Source: Plecoglossus altivelis (taxonomy: Eukaryota; Chordata; Actinopteri; Osmeriformes; Plecoglossidae). Taken from it: DNA of 64,000 nucleotides. This document shows, piece after piece, positions 35,039 to 49,600 of this stretch (positions within the stretch are counted from its first letter, which is position 1; each line of letters starts with the position of its first letter). The stretch spans positions 1,004,479-1,068,478 of the forward strand of contig BROE01000028.1 of the NCBI GenBank assembly GCA_036571765.1, read 5' to 3'. A program made the position numbers and the translations under genes. The notes under the pieces were generated by a model, which was given only the letters and a program-made list of their open reading frames with translations, did no database searches and was not told the origin of the DNA.

Positions 35039-38000
35039 TAACACACACACACACACACGCTGTAACACACACACACGCTGTAACACACACACACACACAC
35101 GCGCTGTACCACACACACACACACACCTTCCAGACTAACACACACACACCTTCCAGACTCACTGCTCACACTGCTCTTCATTCCAGACATGTCACCATCT
35201 CACAACACCCAAGCATAACAGCAGCAGCACAGGGAGTTAGAGCGAAGGAGAGAGAGGCGGAGAGAGACAGAGAGAGACGGAGAGAGAGAGAGACGGAGAG
35301 AGAGAGAGAGAGATAGACAGAGACAAAGAGACAGAGAGAGACGGAGAGAGGGAGAGAGAGGGAGAGAGAGAGAGACGGAGTCAGACAGAAAGACGGAGAG
35401 AGAGAGAGGAGACAGGGAAACAGAGAGAGATGGAGAGAGAGAGAAAGAGATGGAGAGAGAGAGAGAGACAGACAGGAATCTACACCCCATTTACCACTGT
35501 TTGACAAAGTATTGAGGCATTTTCTTCCTTGTCAACCTTAAGCTGCATTAAAATGCAGAGCTCTTGTGAGCAGATGTTTCTGAGATAGACAGCAGGACTG
35601 TTAGCAGCCAGGTCACATGATGCTTTCATTCAACCTTCTGCTCTGAAACAGAAACAGCCTCTAGACTAAGATAGGGATCCTATCCTGCAATACACTCTGC
35701 TAAGAGAGAAGTGTGAGCACACACACGCACGCACGCACGCGCACACACACGCACGCACGCGCACACGCACGCACGCACACACACGGGAGGGGCACATGTA
35801 CATAAGGAACCGAGGGGGAAGGAAGGACGAAGGAAAGAGAGAAAGGACGGGGAAGAAATGAGTTAAAGGAGAAGGGAAAGAAGGAGAGAGGTGGGAGAGA
35901 GAAAAAATTAAAAAGAAGGAAAAAAAAGAGAGAAAGTCAAATGAGAGAAACAATGAATAGAAGGTGTAAGACTGAGAGGTGTGAGAACAGCAAACACAAA
36001 TGCTGATGGGATGGGAACATGTTTAAGCATACATACTCACAGTCCCTATTACACACACTGCTCTGTGGGTTTGTCACGCCAGACTTCACCCAGGTGTAGC
36101 TGCAAGCACAGAGCAGTTACACAGCACAGAGCAGTCACACAGCACACAGCACAGAGCAGTCACACAGCACAGAGCAGTCACACAGCACACAGCATAGAGC
36201 AGTCACACAGCACAGAGCAGTCACACAGCACAGAGCAGTCACACAGCACAGAGCAGTCACACAGCACAGAGCAGTCACACAGCACACAGCATAGAGCAGT
36301 CACACAGCATAGAGCAGTCACACAGCACAGAGCAGTCACACAGCACAGAGCAGATACACAGCACAGAGCGAGCACAGAGCAGTTACACAGCACAGAGCAG
36401 TCACACAGCACAGAGCAGTTACACAGCACAGAGCAGTCACACAGCATAGAGCGAGCACAGAGCAGTTACACAGCACCCTAGGATAATGGGCTGTTGCTCT
36501 TACACTTAAACACTGTTATTGGTTGAGTAACAACCACTTAATGCCGGTCTTCACAAATGTTCTCAGCGGTGCCAAACAAGCTCATGGTTTCTTCTCCCTC
36601 TGCCCCCCCTCAAATCTTCAGTCGCTGTTTGTTTGCCAACAGAAAGCTATAAAGGAAAGATCTTAGTGGCTTTTTAATTTAGTGCCCTCATTTCAGTCAT
36701 TTGCAATCATGCGTAGCAACGTTTGTGTCAGGAGAGAGAGCCGTCTTTACAGAAGGGAAGAAACAGCACATTCTTTTAGTTTTACCACGTGGCTCCAAAT
36801 AACTGGTGATCAAGAATATACCATATGCAGGCGTTCTAAGGTTATTAATAACTGCCTCCCATCAGCTCGCTCATTTCTGAACTTCAATCCAAAATCACCA
36901 ATATCCCATGCCATAATCATTTCTAACTTTCAATACAAACTAAAAGTCTTGATTTCTGCGTTATGGTGGTGTGGTTCTTGTATTGATGTGTGGGGTTTTG
37001 TGTTTGTGTATGTGAGTGTTAAGAGGGTGAACGTGGCATCTGGTGGAATAGGATGTAGGTATGGGGGTATTCGTTCTAGACGTTATGGTTACCTTAGGTT
37101 ATGATGTAAGGGTTGTTTAGATGGTTGGTGTCTATGGGTCTTGTGGTCTGTGAGTGTGGGGCTGTGTTTATGTGTGAAGCGTTGTGTTAGTAGGAAGATA
37201 AATATTATTTATTGTAAACGTTCTTTTATTATCACCTCTTAACCTTTCCCTACTACCAGCCGTACCATCGGAGCGTACAGGGTAGTATACTGTCTTTCTG
37301 ATGTTATGCGTCCTTAGCTTGTAGGTAATTATTTATTAACTAACCGTAGTAAACCACCGGCTTTTCTATTTGGTAGTTATGGCGGCTTGTTGAAGTCGTG
37401 AAGTTTGTGAGGAGGTATTTATGAGATATCCTACTTTTTTTTCCAAGCTCACTAATACATGTTTATATCTACCTCACTAATTACCCTATCCGCGTGCTGT
37501 CAAGTTTGTTTAACGAATTGAGCGTTTAGTGATTAGTGTTATATATGAGTTTATTCTTTAGGATTTAGGGGAATTGGGATGGGTGTAATCATTCCGAAGG
37601 AGGTTAAACTAGGTGATTTCATATAGTGTTGAGTAGTTAAGGGGTTGAGTATCTGGAGAAGGTATGTTGGTGTGGTGTCGTGTAAGGTTGTGATGTACCA
37701 GTGGGATTGTAGGTGATATAGGACTGCACGGTGAGGATTCGGTGGGGACAACAACAAACCGCTCTCAAATATTGGAAGTTACTCAAGCCGAAAACAACCT
37801 TGATGTGAAATCTCTGTTTTGCTAATGGTAATTCAAACTAGCCTTTACCAAGCCTGTTTCCTGCAAGATCATCTCAGCCTGAGGTTGTGTCTGCTCTCTA
37901 ATGAAGGTCAACATTCAGGGTGTGTCATCGACTCGTCCGTCCACCGGCCTTGACAAGGCGAGGTGTTGTGTCGCAAAATCCAACCACAGCGTGCCAGCGA

Positions 38001-40506
38001 CAGAGAGGGAAAATAACGGGGAGATTTGCCCGGTGTTGAAAGCCTCCCCTTCCCTCCCCTCCCCACCTCACCCTGCCCCTCCCCACCTCCTCTCCCCTCC
38101 CATTCCCTCCCCACCTCACCTCACCCCTGCCATCCCAAGGACACACAGAGAGAGACATAACAGATAAAGCATTGATAGCTGATTATAAATACACATTAGT
38201 TGTTACTTGGCAATATAATGGTTTTATGATCGATGATGATTAGGTTCTGATGTATCGTCCTTCGCTGTGAACTACTCCTGCGGCATAGCTTGGCCTGAAC
38301 ATTTATACCAATAAAGCTGAACTGGGAGAGAGAGAGAGAAACAGACCTACAGAGATATAGAGACAGAGCGAAACAGAGAGAGACAGAGGTATAGAGATAA
38401 AGAGAGAGACATGGAGAGAAACAAAGATCCAGAGAGAGATATAGAGACAGAGAGAGAGAGAGAGAGAATGAGAGAGACAGAGACAGAGACAGAGAGAGAG
38501 AGAATGAGAGAGAGACAGAGAGAGAGAATGAGAGAGAGAATGAGAGAGAGAGAGAGAGAGAGAATGAGAGAGAGACAGAGAGAGACAGAATGAGAGAGAG
38601 ACAAAGAGAGAGAATGAGAGAGAGACAGAGAGAGAGACAGAGAGAGAGAATGAGAGAGAGACAGAGAGAGAGAATGAGAGAGAGACAGAGAGAGAGACAG
38701 AGAGAGAGACAGAGAGAGAGACTGAGAGAGAGACTGAGAGAGAGACTGAGAGGGACAGAGAGGGCAGGCAGGCTATGGTTATGGTGTGTAACAGTAGGAC
38801 TGTTGTTCAGCTATCAGGATGCATCATGAGACTGGGAGACAAAGCAGATCCCGTGACCAAGCCCCGGTCCTGGGTGAGTCCCTGGGTGAGGAGGGGGACA
38901 TCAGGGGGCTGGGTGAGTCCCTGAGAGAGGATGGGGACATCAGGGGGCTGGGTGAGGCCCTGGGTGAGTCCCTGGGTGAGGAGGGGGACATCAGGGGGCT
39001 GGGTGAGGCCCTGGGTGAGGAGGGGGACATCAGGGGGCTGGGTGAGGCCCTGGGTGAGGAGGGGGACACCAGGGGGCTGGGTGAGTCCCTGGGTGAGGAT
39101 GGGGACTTCAGGGGGCTGGGTGAGGCCCTGGGTGAGGCCCTGGGTGTCCAGCTCCGTGTGATAGGTCGACTCAAGCGTCATGTGACGTCTAGCACCTCAC
39201 ACCACGCTATTTATAGATCAGCCTTCACATTGCACAGGCCAGACCAAAATAATCAATAACGCAGCTTTTAACCGAGCTGCTGTGTGGTGGAGGATCTCTG
39301 GTGATCGTCTAGCTAGCCTGGGAGAGAGGAGACCAGGTACAGTTCACATTAGCCTGCTGTTTGGTTCACTGTCTACCACAGAACACCCAGGAGTCTGGTA
39401 ACACTGTGAACCCATCTTCATGTTATCAGGAGAAAGAACAGAATCACAGTGGTTTACTGGAAGCAATTTGCAAAGAATAGACCAGCTTTGCTTAGCGAGT
39501 ATAATGGTCTGACTCAGGCCATTGTGACCTCCCTCCCTCTCCCTCTCCCTCCCTCCCCCCCTCCCTCCCTCCCTCATAGAGCAGGCCCTCTCCTAATGCA
39601 CCACTTCCTGGTCTCCATGCCGACCGGAGTGACATGGAGCGCCTCAGGGACCTTTGCCATCATCCTGGACGACGAATGACATCACTGTAACCCCAGGGCC
39701 GGACCAATCAGGATCCTCATGCCAGGGCTGGGCCAATCAGGATCCTCATGCCAGGGCTGGGCCAATTAGGACCCAATTAGGATGGAGTCCTGCGACAGAC
39801 GATGAATTCCATCTGTTTTCGCTTCAACTGAGGCAACAGAGTCATTTATAGCTAATTCCATCTATCTGTACAGTGCTGGTAACAGTCAGCCAGATGTCAG
39901 TGATAATAGGTGTTAGTGGGTTTAAAGAGGGGATGGCAGGGAGGCAGCTGAAATGAAAGATAAACACAAGTTCATACCACCAGGATGAAACCAGGATGGA
40001 GGTGAGCCTTCACTGATGAAGACCAAATGTCAACACAGTCCAGAAGAAACACTGCCAAACATCACGCCACCTTTCCCCATGTGGGGGGGGGAAACAGGAC
40101 CAGCAGAAAGACCAGCAGCAAGACCAGCAACAGGACCAGCAACAGGACCAGCAACAGGACCAGCAACAGGACCAGCAACAGGACTAGCAACAGGACCAGC
40201 AACAGGACCAGCAACAGGACCAGCAACAGGAGCTCTCAACAGGACCAGCAGCAGGACCAGCCCTGCAGGAGAAGAGTCCAGGCTGTCTAGTTCTTACCAG
40301 GAACAGAGCCTTGATAAGCATCGTTAGATTTCACATCGCACACGCACAGAGACACACACACGCACGCACACACACGCGCACACACACACACACAGAGACA
40401 CGCACACACACGCACACACACAGAGACACACACACGCACGCACACACACAGAGACACACGCACGCACGCACACACACACACAGAGATACACACACGCACA
40501 CACAGA

Positions 40507-40545
<39 letters not shown>

Positions 40546-43385
40546 AATCCACACTAATAAAGCCCATTGCAGGGGACAGACTATACCCCAGGCCGCTGCT
40601 TTCTATAACCCTGAGCCAGATAAGGATACTCTGCCTGGGACTCACGCCCAAGCAGAGCGCTAATCTGTAGCTCTCATGTTGCAGACAACAGACAGAAAGA
40701 CAGAGGGAGAGCTAGAGATACAAGGGACCGAGGGAGAGCTAGAGATACAAGAGACCGAGGGAGAGCTAGAGATACAAGNNNNNNNNNNNNNNNNNNNNNN
40801 NNNNNNNNNNNNNNNNNNNNNNNNNNNNNNNNNNNNNNNNNNNNNNNNNNNNNNNNNNNNNNNNNNNNNNNNNNNNNNNNNNNNNNNNNNNNNNNNNNNN
40901 NNNNNNNNNNNNNNNNNNNNNNNNNNNNNNNNNNNNNNNNNNNNNNNNNNNNNNNNNNNNNNNNNNNNNNNNNNNNNNNNNNNNNNNNNNNNNNNNNNNN
41001 NNNNNNNNNNNNNNNNNNNNNNNNNNNNNNNNNNNNNNNNNNNNNNNNNNNNNNNNNNNNNNNNNNNNNNNNNNNNNNNNNNNNNNNNNNNNNNNNNNNN
41101 NNNNNNNNNNNNNNNNNNNNNNNNNNNNNNNNNNNNNNNNNNNNNNNNNNNNNNNNNNNNNNNNNNNNNNNNNNNNNNNNNNNNNNNNNNNNNNNNNNNN
41201 NNNNNNNNNNNNNNNNNNNNNNNNNNNNNNNNNNNNNNNNNNNNNNNNNNNNNNNNNNNNNNNNNNNNNNNNNNNNNNNNNNNNNNNNNNNNNNNNNNNN
41301 NNNNNNNNNNNNNNNNNNNNNNNNNNNNNNNNNNNNNNNNNNNNNNNNNNNNNNNNNNNNNNNNNNNNNNNNNNNNNNNNNNNNNNNNNNNNNNNNNNNN
41401 NNNNNNNNNNNNNNNNNNNNNNNNNNNNNNNNNNNNNNNNNNNNNNNNNNNNNNNNNNNNNNNNNNNNNNNNNNNNNNNNNNNNNNNNNNNNNNNNNNNN
41501 NNNNNNNNNNNNNNNNNNNNNNNNNNNNNNNNNNNNNNNNNNNNNNNNNNNNNNNNNNNNNNNNNTGTTCTGCTCTCTAAGACCAGGAGAGACCAGGAGA
41601 GACACCAGCCTGTTCTGCTCTCTAAGACCAGGAGAGACCAGGAGAGACACCAGCCTGTTCTGCTCTCTAAGACCAGGAGAGACCAGGAGAGACACCAGCC
41701 TGTTCTGCTCTCTAAGACCAGGAGAGAGCAGGAGAGACCAGGAGAGAGACCGGCCTGTTCTGCTCTCTAAGACCAGGAGAGACCAGGAGAGAGACCGGCC
41801 TGTTCTGCTCTCTAAGACCAGGAGAGACCAGGAGAGAGACCGGCCTATTCTGCTCTCTAAGACCAGGAGAGAGACCGGCCTGTTCTGCTCTGAGACCAGG
41901 AGGGACCAGGAGAGACACCAGCCAGCTTTGCTCTCTGCTTCAGCTGGGGAGCTCTCGGCTGCCATTTTAAGAGCAGATGTTAAGACTATCACCTTGGAAA
42001 CCGTGTGGCAGTTAAGCTTGTGGCGCGCTGTGTGGTCGAGAGGGCGGGGTTACTGTACAGGGGACTGTGTTTGTGTTTGTGTGTGTACGCAGGGGGAGAG
42101 TGAACTACTGGGAGATGAGGCGATAGGAGATAGCATGGCTAATGACTAAGTACAGCTAATGATTTAATAGCTAAATTAAATCACATTTGCTTCTGCATAG
42201 CCTGTGTGCTGAGTCACACAGTTGGGCTTCCAACAGCCCACAGACACTGAACGCTGACATGGTGTTTAACCCTAAACCTTCCACATTACACCTAAACCTC
42301 CTACAGTAAACCAGCTCTAAGACTCTGCCTGGGAAAATCCCCTGTTCCCAAGGAGAGGGGGTGAAGCAGGGCTGTGGGAGGGATGTTCTCTGATGAGGAC
42401 TCAGATAACTAGTCCTGTTCTCCTGCCTCAGGGAACCAGACATGTTCTCCTGTTCACCTAGCTCAGGGAACCTGCTATGTTCTCCTATTCTCCTGCATCA
42501 GGGAACCTGCTGTGTTCTCCCAGCTCAGGGAACCTGCTGTGTTCTCCTGTTCTCCTAGCTCAGGGAACCTGCTGTGTTCTCCTATTCTCCTGCATCAGGG
42601 AACCTGCTGTGTTCTCCTGTTGTCCTGCCTCAGGGAACCTGCTGTGTTCTCCTATTCTCCTGGCTCAGGGAACCTGCTATGTTCTCCTGTTCTCCTGCAT
42701 CAGGGAACCTGCTATGTTCTCCTATTCTCCTGCATCAGGGAACCAGCAACATCCTCATCATCTCCAGCATGTGGACTCACCGGGTCAGCAGGTCCACAGA
42801 AGTCCCTGAAGGTCTGGCAGGAGCTGGGTGTTTGGATCTCCAGCGCCATGCAGGGTCCAGAACACAGCTCAGTCACCATGCTCTACAGGGGAGTGTACAC
42901 ACACACACGCACGCACACGCACACAGTAACCATGAATAAACAACAGTGAAGTCATAACCTGAGAAACCCAGAGAGCCATGTAGGACTGAATGTATGTGTG
43001 ACCATGTCTGAGTCTCTGTGCATGTATGCATGTGACCATGTCTGAGTCTCTGTGCATGTATGCATGTGACCATGTCTGAGTCTCTATGTATGTATGGTGT
43101 CTGTATGTGTGTGACCATGTCTGAGTCTCTGTGCATGTATGATGTCTGTATGTGTGTGACCATGTCTGAGTCTCTGTGTATGTATGATGTCTGCATGTGT
43201 GTGACCATGTCTGAGTCTCTGTGTATGTATGATGTCTGTATGTGTGTGACCATGTCTGAGTCTCTGTATGTATGATGTCTGTATGTGTGTGACCATGTCT
43301 GAGTCTCTGTGCATGTATGGTGCTTGTATGTGTGTGAACATGTCATTACAACAACATCACATATACTGCGAAATCATCTCCTCAG

Positions 43386-43424
<39 letters not shown>

Positions 43425-43578
43425 GGAGGGTCACACGTCCTCTTTAAGACCAGGCACATTATGAGCGAGCTATTCACAGGTAGGGAGAGGTGAAACCATG
43501 GCAACAGGACGGCCCGTATGGACCACCACAATCTCCCCAGACACACAAACCCTCTCTCTCTCTGTCCAGACAGATGGG

Positions 43579-43611
<33 letters not shown>

Positions 43612-46600
43612 ACAGATAGGTGTCTCTCTGTCTGTTCAGCCAGACAGGTGTCTCTCTCTGCCCTGACAGACAGGTGTCTCTCTCTCTGCCCAGACAGACA
43701 GGTGTGTCTCTCTCTGCCCAGACAGACAGGTGTGTCTCTCTCTCTCTGCCCAGACAGACAGGTGTCTCTCTCTCTCTCTGCCCAGACAGACAGGTGTCTC
43801 ACTCTCTGCCCTGACAGACAGGTGTCTCTCTCTCTCTCTGCCCAGACAGACAGGTGTCTCTCTCTCTCTGCCCAGACAGACAGGTGTCTCTCTCTCTCTG
43901 CCCAGACAGACGGGTGTCTCTCTCTCTCTGCCCAGACAGACAGGTGTGTCTCTCTCTCTCTGCCCAGACAGACAGGTGTCTCTCTCTGTCTCTCTCCCCC
44001 ACCTTCTGACTCGAGTCTGTAAACAAATGGATGACTCCTCTCTCTTTGTCTCTCTCTTTCTTCCACCAGTTTGGCTCATCAAACCCCCCCCCCCCCCCCC
44101 GAGATGACCATGTCGATGACATCAGACAGGCACTGTTGCTATAACTGGTCATTATACTGTAACTCTGTTATGATACAATAGTTCTATCCTGTAACTATGC
44201 AGCTATACCCTGACCAGGCTAGTACTGGGAAACTGGACTCTGTTCACTTCCTTGAACAGAGCTATCTAAATGGTGATGTGTTTGGTTTACATGGCAACAG
44301 ACAGGGTCTTGTGCTCTCCCTGTGCCAGCCCCCCCCCCCCCCCCCCCCCACACGCTATCCCCCCTCCCTCCCTCCCAGAGCAGGAACAGTCATTTATCTC
44401 CGTCTGTAAGGGGATGGGTGAAGGAAAAGGGTTGTGACAAATTTGAACCTAAAGCCTTCTGAATAAAAATGTTGCCTCACTGTTATCCACAGTGGAAATA
44501 ACTATTAGCATGCTAGCATAAGTGCTTATTCTTCTTGGCTTTCAGAGGCCAGTATCTCATGTAGTGTAAAGACCCAGTACAGCAGCAAGCTGTGATACAG
44601 GAAGCAGCACTCACAGGATACTCAGTCACCACTCCTCTGTAAACCTCGTAGAACTCCTCAGCGTTGGCTCGGTCCATGCTGAACTGAGGGACAGAACCAG
44701 GAAGCAGTCAGTAAAGATCAGGATGCCACAGAGACAGTACAGAACCAGGAAGCAGTCAGTGATGATCAGGATGCTACAGACACAGTACAGAACCAGGAAG
44801 CAGTCAGTAAAGATCAGGATGCTACAGACACAGTACAGAACCAGGAAGCAGCCAGTGATGATCAGGATGCTACAGACACAGTACAGAACCAGGAAGCAGC
44901 CAGTGATGATCAGGATGCTACAGACACAGTACAGAACCAGGAAGCAGCCAGTGATGATCAGGATGCTACAGACACAGTACAGAACCAGGAAGCAGCCAGT
45001 GATGATCAGGATGCTACAGACACAGTACAGAACCAGGAAGCAGCCAGTGATGATCAGGATGCTACAGACACAGTACAGAACCAGGAAGCAGCCAGTGATG
45101 ATCAGGATGCTACAGACACAGTACAGAACCAGGAAGCAGTCAGTGAAGATCAGCATGCTACAGACACAGTACAGAACCAGGAAGCAGTCAGTGAAGATCA
45201 GCATGCTATAGACACAGTACAGAACCAGGAAGCAGTCAGTAAAGATCAGCATGTTACAGACACAGTACAGAACCAGGAAGCAGTCAGTAAAGATCAGGAT
45301 GCTACAGACACAGTACAGAACCAGGAAGCAGTCAGTGAAGATCAGCATGCTACAGACACAGCACAGAACCAGAAAGCAGTCAGTGAAGATCAGCATGCTA
45401 TAGACACAGTCTGTGGTGTGGGAGGCTGAAGGGTCTTGGGGGAGGCCTGGGGGGGGGGGGGGGGGTGATAAGGGATGGGTGGAGGGGTGTGTGGTCAGAC
45501 TGGTTAGTCTTGATTAGTAGAGGACATAGATATCTGTAGAGGATGTGTGTGTGTGTCCTACTACAGGCCTCCCTGCTAGGACTGTTGCTTTCTGATTAGG
45601 AACACTGAATGCCACACGCGCACGCACGCACGCACGCACATCAATTACTCATCAGAATGCAGCTCCACAACCCAGACCCTAGCAGCCTCCATGGTAATAA
45701 CCAGGCCTAGTGTAACCTGTGTGTGTCAGTCAAACCAGGAGGGTCTGTGTGTTTGTTACACACACGCACGCACGCACGCCCACACAGCTGTGTGACAGCA
45801 CAGTGACAAAGACCCCTGGACTGGCCCTGGGGTCCAGGGATTCAGCAGTCTGCTTCCTGGTTTGATGAGTGGTTGTGTGAGGCCACGCCCCCCTGTCAGA
45901 GGGCGTGGAGTCAGGAGGTCTGAAGGAAAGGTGCTTGTCTCTGTGATGAGCAGCTTGATCACAAAGTCAGGAGGAGGAGGGCGGGGAGGAGGGAGGGCAG
46001 GGAGGAGGGAGCAAGGGGGGAGAGAGGAGGGAGGGAGGGCGGGGAGCAGGGAGATTCATTTCCATGGCGATTCATTGAGCGTGTTTTCTTTGACACAGTT
46101 CATTAGTTGACTTGTTGGTGTCCCCTTCTAGTCAGTAGACACAGCAGGCTAGGATGATGTTGACGTGATGAAGTGTGAATGTGACGAGCTCTCACCATCT
46201 GCAGGGCGGAGACCAGGAAGCCAGCAGCTGAGACGGCCTGGAGAATCTTCCCTGTCTGACCTGTGGACAAACATTATCATCATTATCAACATTATCATTA
46301 TTATCATCGTTAACATCATCCTCATTAGATCATCGGACAAGATTTCCTGCCAACCCACAATCTCCGTAACCAAGGTGACACCTGCCAGTCCCCCAGGCCT
46401 CGTTAGAGACTACCACCCAGGCCTCGTTAGAGACCATCATCCTGGTCTCTAACGAGCCTCCTGGACTGGAGGCAAGAGGCAGGCGAGGCCTGTAAGAGGT
46501 TGGGGGACGTAGGCGCAACAGCAGGCCAACACTGCCAGCTTAATCACATCGCCTGAAAACACCAGGGGAGTTTACTTGTACTAACCCAATTACAGCAGTC

Positions 46601-49600
46601 TGTCCAAGCCCACGCGGACACATCCTCCTGTCTGTAGAGTGATCGCACGTCTCTGACATCATGAACCCTGCCTTCTAACATGCTTTGAATGCGGCTGAAA
46701 CCCATTTACACTGACACAATGTTCACTGAGGTCTCTGTGGTTGGCAGGCTGTACCAGGCAACACGAGGGTTCCAGCCAGAGGAACAGAGATGATCTTCCT
46801 GATCAGCTGGGCAGGAGAACAGCCTGGACTCCGGAACACAGTCAAGGTTCCAGGCAGACCACAAAGCAGAGGGCTGGAGGACAGAGTCTGGGAAACGCTG
46901 TCTGAGAATTACAATGACTAGCTGCTCAGTGTGCATGCTGAGGAGAGATACGCAGCAAGTGTCTGACTCTCTCTCTGTCTGTCTGTCTCTGATTCTCTCT
47001 CTCTCTCTCTCTCTCGGATTCTCTCTCTCGGATTCTCTCTCTCGGATTCTCTCTCTCGGACTCTCTCTCTCGGACTCTCGGCTTCTATCCTGGACTTCGT
47101 TCGACTTCTCCTTCGGCTCTTCCTTCTGAATTCTCTCTGCTCTCTGACTCTTTCCTCTGACTTCTCTCTTTCTGGATTCTCTTCCTTTCTCTTCCTTGAC
47201 TTCTCTCTCTCTCCTGATTCTTTCTCTCTGATTCTTCTTCATCTGACTCTCTCTCTCTCTCTCCTGCTCCTCTCTCTCTTCTGACTCTCTCTCTCTGACT
47301 CTCTCTCTCTCTCTGACTCTCTCTCTCTGACTCTCTCTACACACACGCACGCACGCACGCACACACACACACAAAATGATATATACACATTTTTCAGCAG
47401 TGTGTAATATATATACATATATACATACATACGTTCACACACACACACACACACACACATATACATGCATGTATGTAGTTACTGTATGTGTGGTGACCCC
47501 ACATCACGAGACGTTGAGAGCTGTGGTGGTGTGCACACACCCCCCCAGCATGAGAGTGGTGGTGGTGTACCCAGACTTGAGAGCTGTGGTGGTGTGCAGC
47601 CCCTCCCCCCCCGCCCCCCCAGCTTGAGAGCTGTGGTGGTGTGCACCGCCACACCTGGCTGAACATGCATGTTCCTTCTGTGCTCAGTAGACACCACAGC
47701 GCCTGCCTGGGACAGACATCACATCTCCACAGCTGGCACTGTTGCTAGGAGATCCTGGCTGCCTAGCAACACATGTTTCTCTATTCCAGTCATGACTACG
47801 TGCGATTTTCCAGTCACGACTCCTCCCCCATTGGCTGCTGGCACCAGACAGGCGGAGCTAGCCACCTTTTGATTGGCCCTCAGGATACAATCACAGTGAA
47901 GCGAGGCGATGGGCGAAAGGTGCGTGTGACAGTGTGGCGTGTGGTTGCTCTGGTGACGGGACAGTCTGGCGTTACCAGTGGGTTCAGGAGTGACCCCCCA
48001 GACACAGCCCACCTGTAGAGAGGTCGCAGGGAGGTTCATGGGGGGGAGGAGGGGTGAACTGGAGACTAAACAATTCCATCTCAATGTCTTCTGCTGAATT
48101 AGTCGCTTCTTAGATGACCCCCCCACCCCTTCATGTGCGTTCCAGGATGTTCAGTAGCTCTGGAGGTATGAAGGGCATCATCACACAGTTCTGACAGACC
48201 TTCTGAAAGACAGCTTCACCTGCCCCCCCCCCCTTCCCCCCTCCCTGCTCACCTGCCCTCCCTCCCTCACCAGGCTCCCACAGCCCAGGGCTGGGCTCAG
48301 TGTAACCTGGGCTGGAGGGTTCATCTCTAATGGCTTCCAGACTGTCTGCCTGTCAGAGAACCATGTTAGGAGGGTTTATGAACCCAGCAGACTCGCCCAC
48401 AATCTAAATGTCATCAGGACTCCTGTACTGGCTAAATTAAAAGGCTGTCAAAGGCAGAGCTCCATATGAACAGCTCAGTGGTGAGGCTTCTGTGGGAAGG
48501 TGGAATGATTTCAGTTTGCTTGTGTGCGTGCTTGCTTGCTTGCGAGTGCGTGCTAATGTGCGTGCGTGCTTGCATGCGTGCTTGCATGCGTGCGTGCGTG
48601 CTTGCTAGCTTGCGTGCTTGCTTAAGTGAGTGTGTGCATGCGTGCTTGCTTAAGTGAGTGTGTGCATGCATGCGTGCTTATATGCATGCATGCTTGCTTT
48701 TGTGAGTGTGTGCATGGATGCTTATGTGCATGCGTGCTTATATGCATGCATGCGTGTGTGAGGGTGTGTAGGAGAAAAAAGAACAAACAGCTTTCTTCAG
48801 AGTAAAGTCCAGCCGGCCTCTAATTGTTGTTGGCAAGTTGTTAAGATGAAGGTAACAACTCTCCTGACAGCAAAAATCAGAAGGTTCCCTTAGCAACAAG
48901 CCAGCAGGTTGCTGATTGGTCTACTAGAGGTAGTCCAGGTATGGTGCAGAGTAGGTTTACAGCTCATAAACTTCTATCACAGGTCTAGTAGACACACAGC
49001 TCAGTCGTGTCTAGGTCAACAGTCTAAACCACAGTAGACAGGAACTAAGCTTACAGCACATGAAAAATCTGGTTCCTTTGCATCCCTAACCCCGGCCTCA
49101 GCCCCTACCCCAGCCTCAGCCCCTACCCCAGCCTCAGTCTCTACCCCAGCCTCAGTCTCTACCCCAGCCTCAGTCCCAGCCCCTACCCCAGCCTCAGCCC
49201 CTACCCCAGCCCCAGATTTCCCAGGTCAGTGCGCTGAAGGCATTCTCCCCAAGCAGGGATCAGAACAGGGATTTGGGAAGGTTGGTTACAATATGAGCTG
49301 GTGGCTTTGAGTGTGACGCAAACCCATCCCAGTGAAACCCAGTGAAGACAGAGCAGCAGCTTACATAACCACCAGGGTTTAGCAGCAGGTTTGCAACAAC
49401 ATCAGGCCTCTCTGGCCGGCAGCACACAACAAGCTTAACTCACAGTGTAACACACACACAGTTTACTTCACAGTAATCTGGTTATAGTTCAGTAAATACA
49501 AGGATCCCAGTAGCAACACCTGCTTACTGAAGCGGAGGAGGACGGAGGGAAGTAGGGGGAGGAGAGGGGAGACTAGACATGGGAGGCTGAGGGGGGAGGG

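Larger units (their letters stand above)
34637..42780. other. NME7 intron 10: repeat-rich, with an assembly gap
   Basis: This is the largest NME7 intron (8.1 kb). Tandem repeats: 34800-34945; CA with a ctgtaa interruption 34990-35150; GA 35240-35475; (CACG)n 35720-35785; the 18-bp array 36105-36470; GA 38320-38765; the 39-bp array 38865-39145; a 30-bp triplicate (gccagggctgggccaatcag, 39695-39775); a 12-bp array (aacaggaccagc, 40105-40260); CA 40335-40545; 27-bp and 45-bp arrays around the gap; and the exon-10-side array 42385-42750. Unique-looking sequence lies at 36.5-38.3 and 39.2-39.7 kb. No other gene was recognised. Confidence 0.7.

Noticed and set aside
36682..37104. 140-codon plus-strand frame
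   Set aside because: Runs into the compositionally odd stretch; residues show no domain or helix pattern.
44626..45396. 256-codon minus-strand frame of a 16-residue hydrophobic repeat
   Set aside because: A 48-bp repeat unit keeps frames open by itself. There is no independent evidence of coding, and only its end overlaps a real exon (NME7 exon 9).
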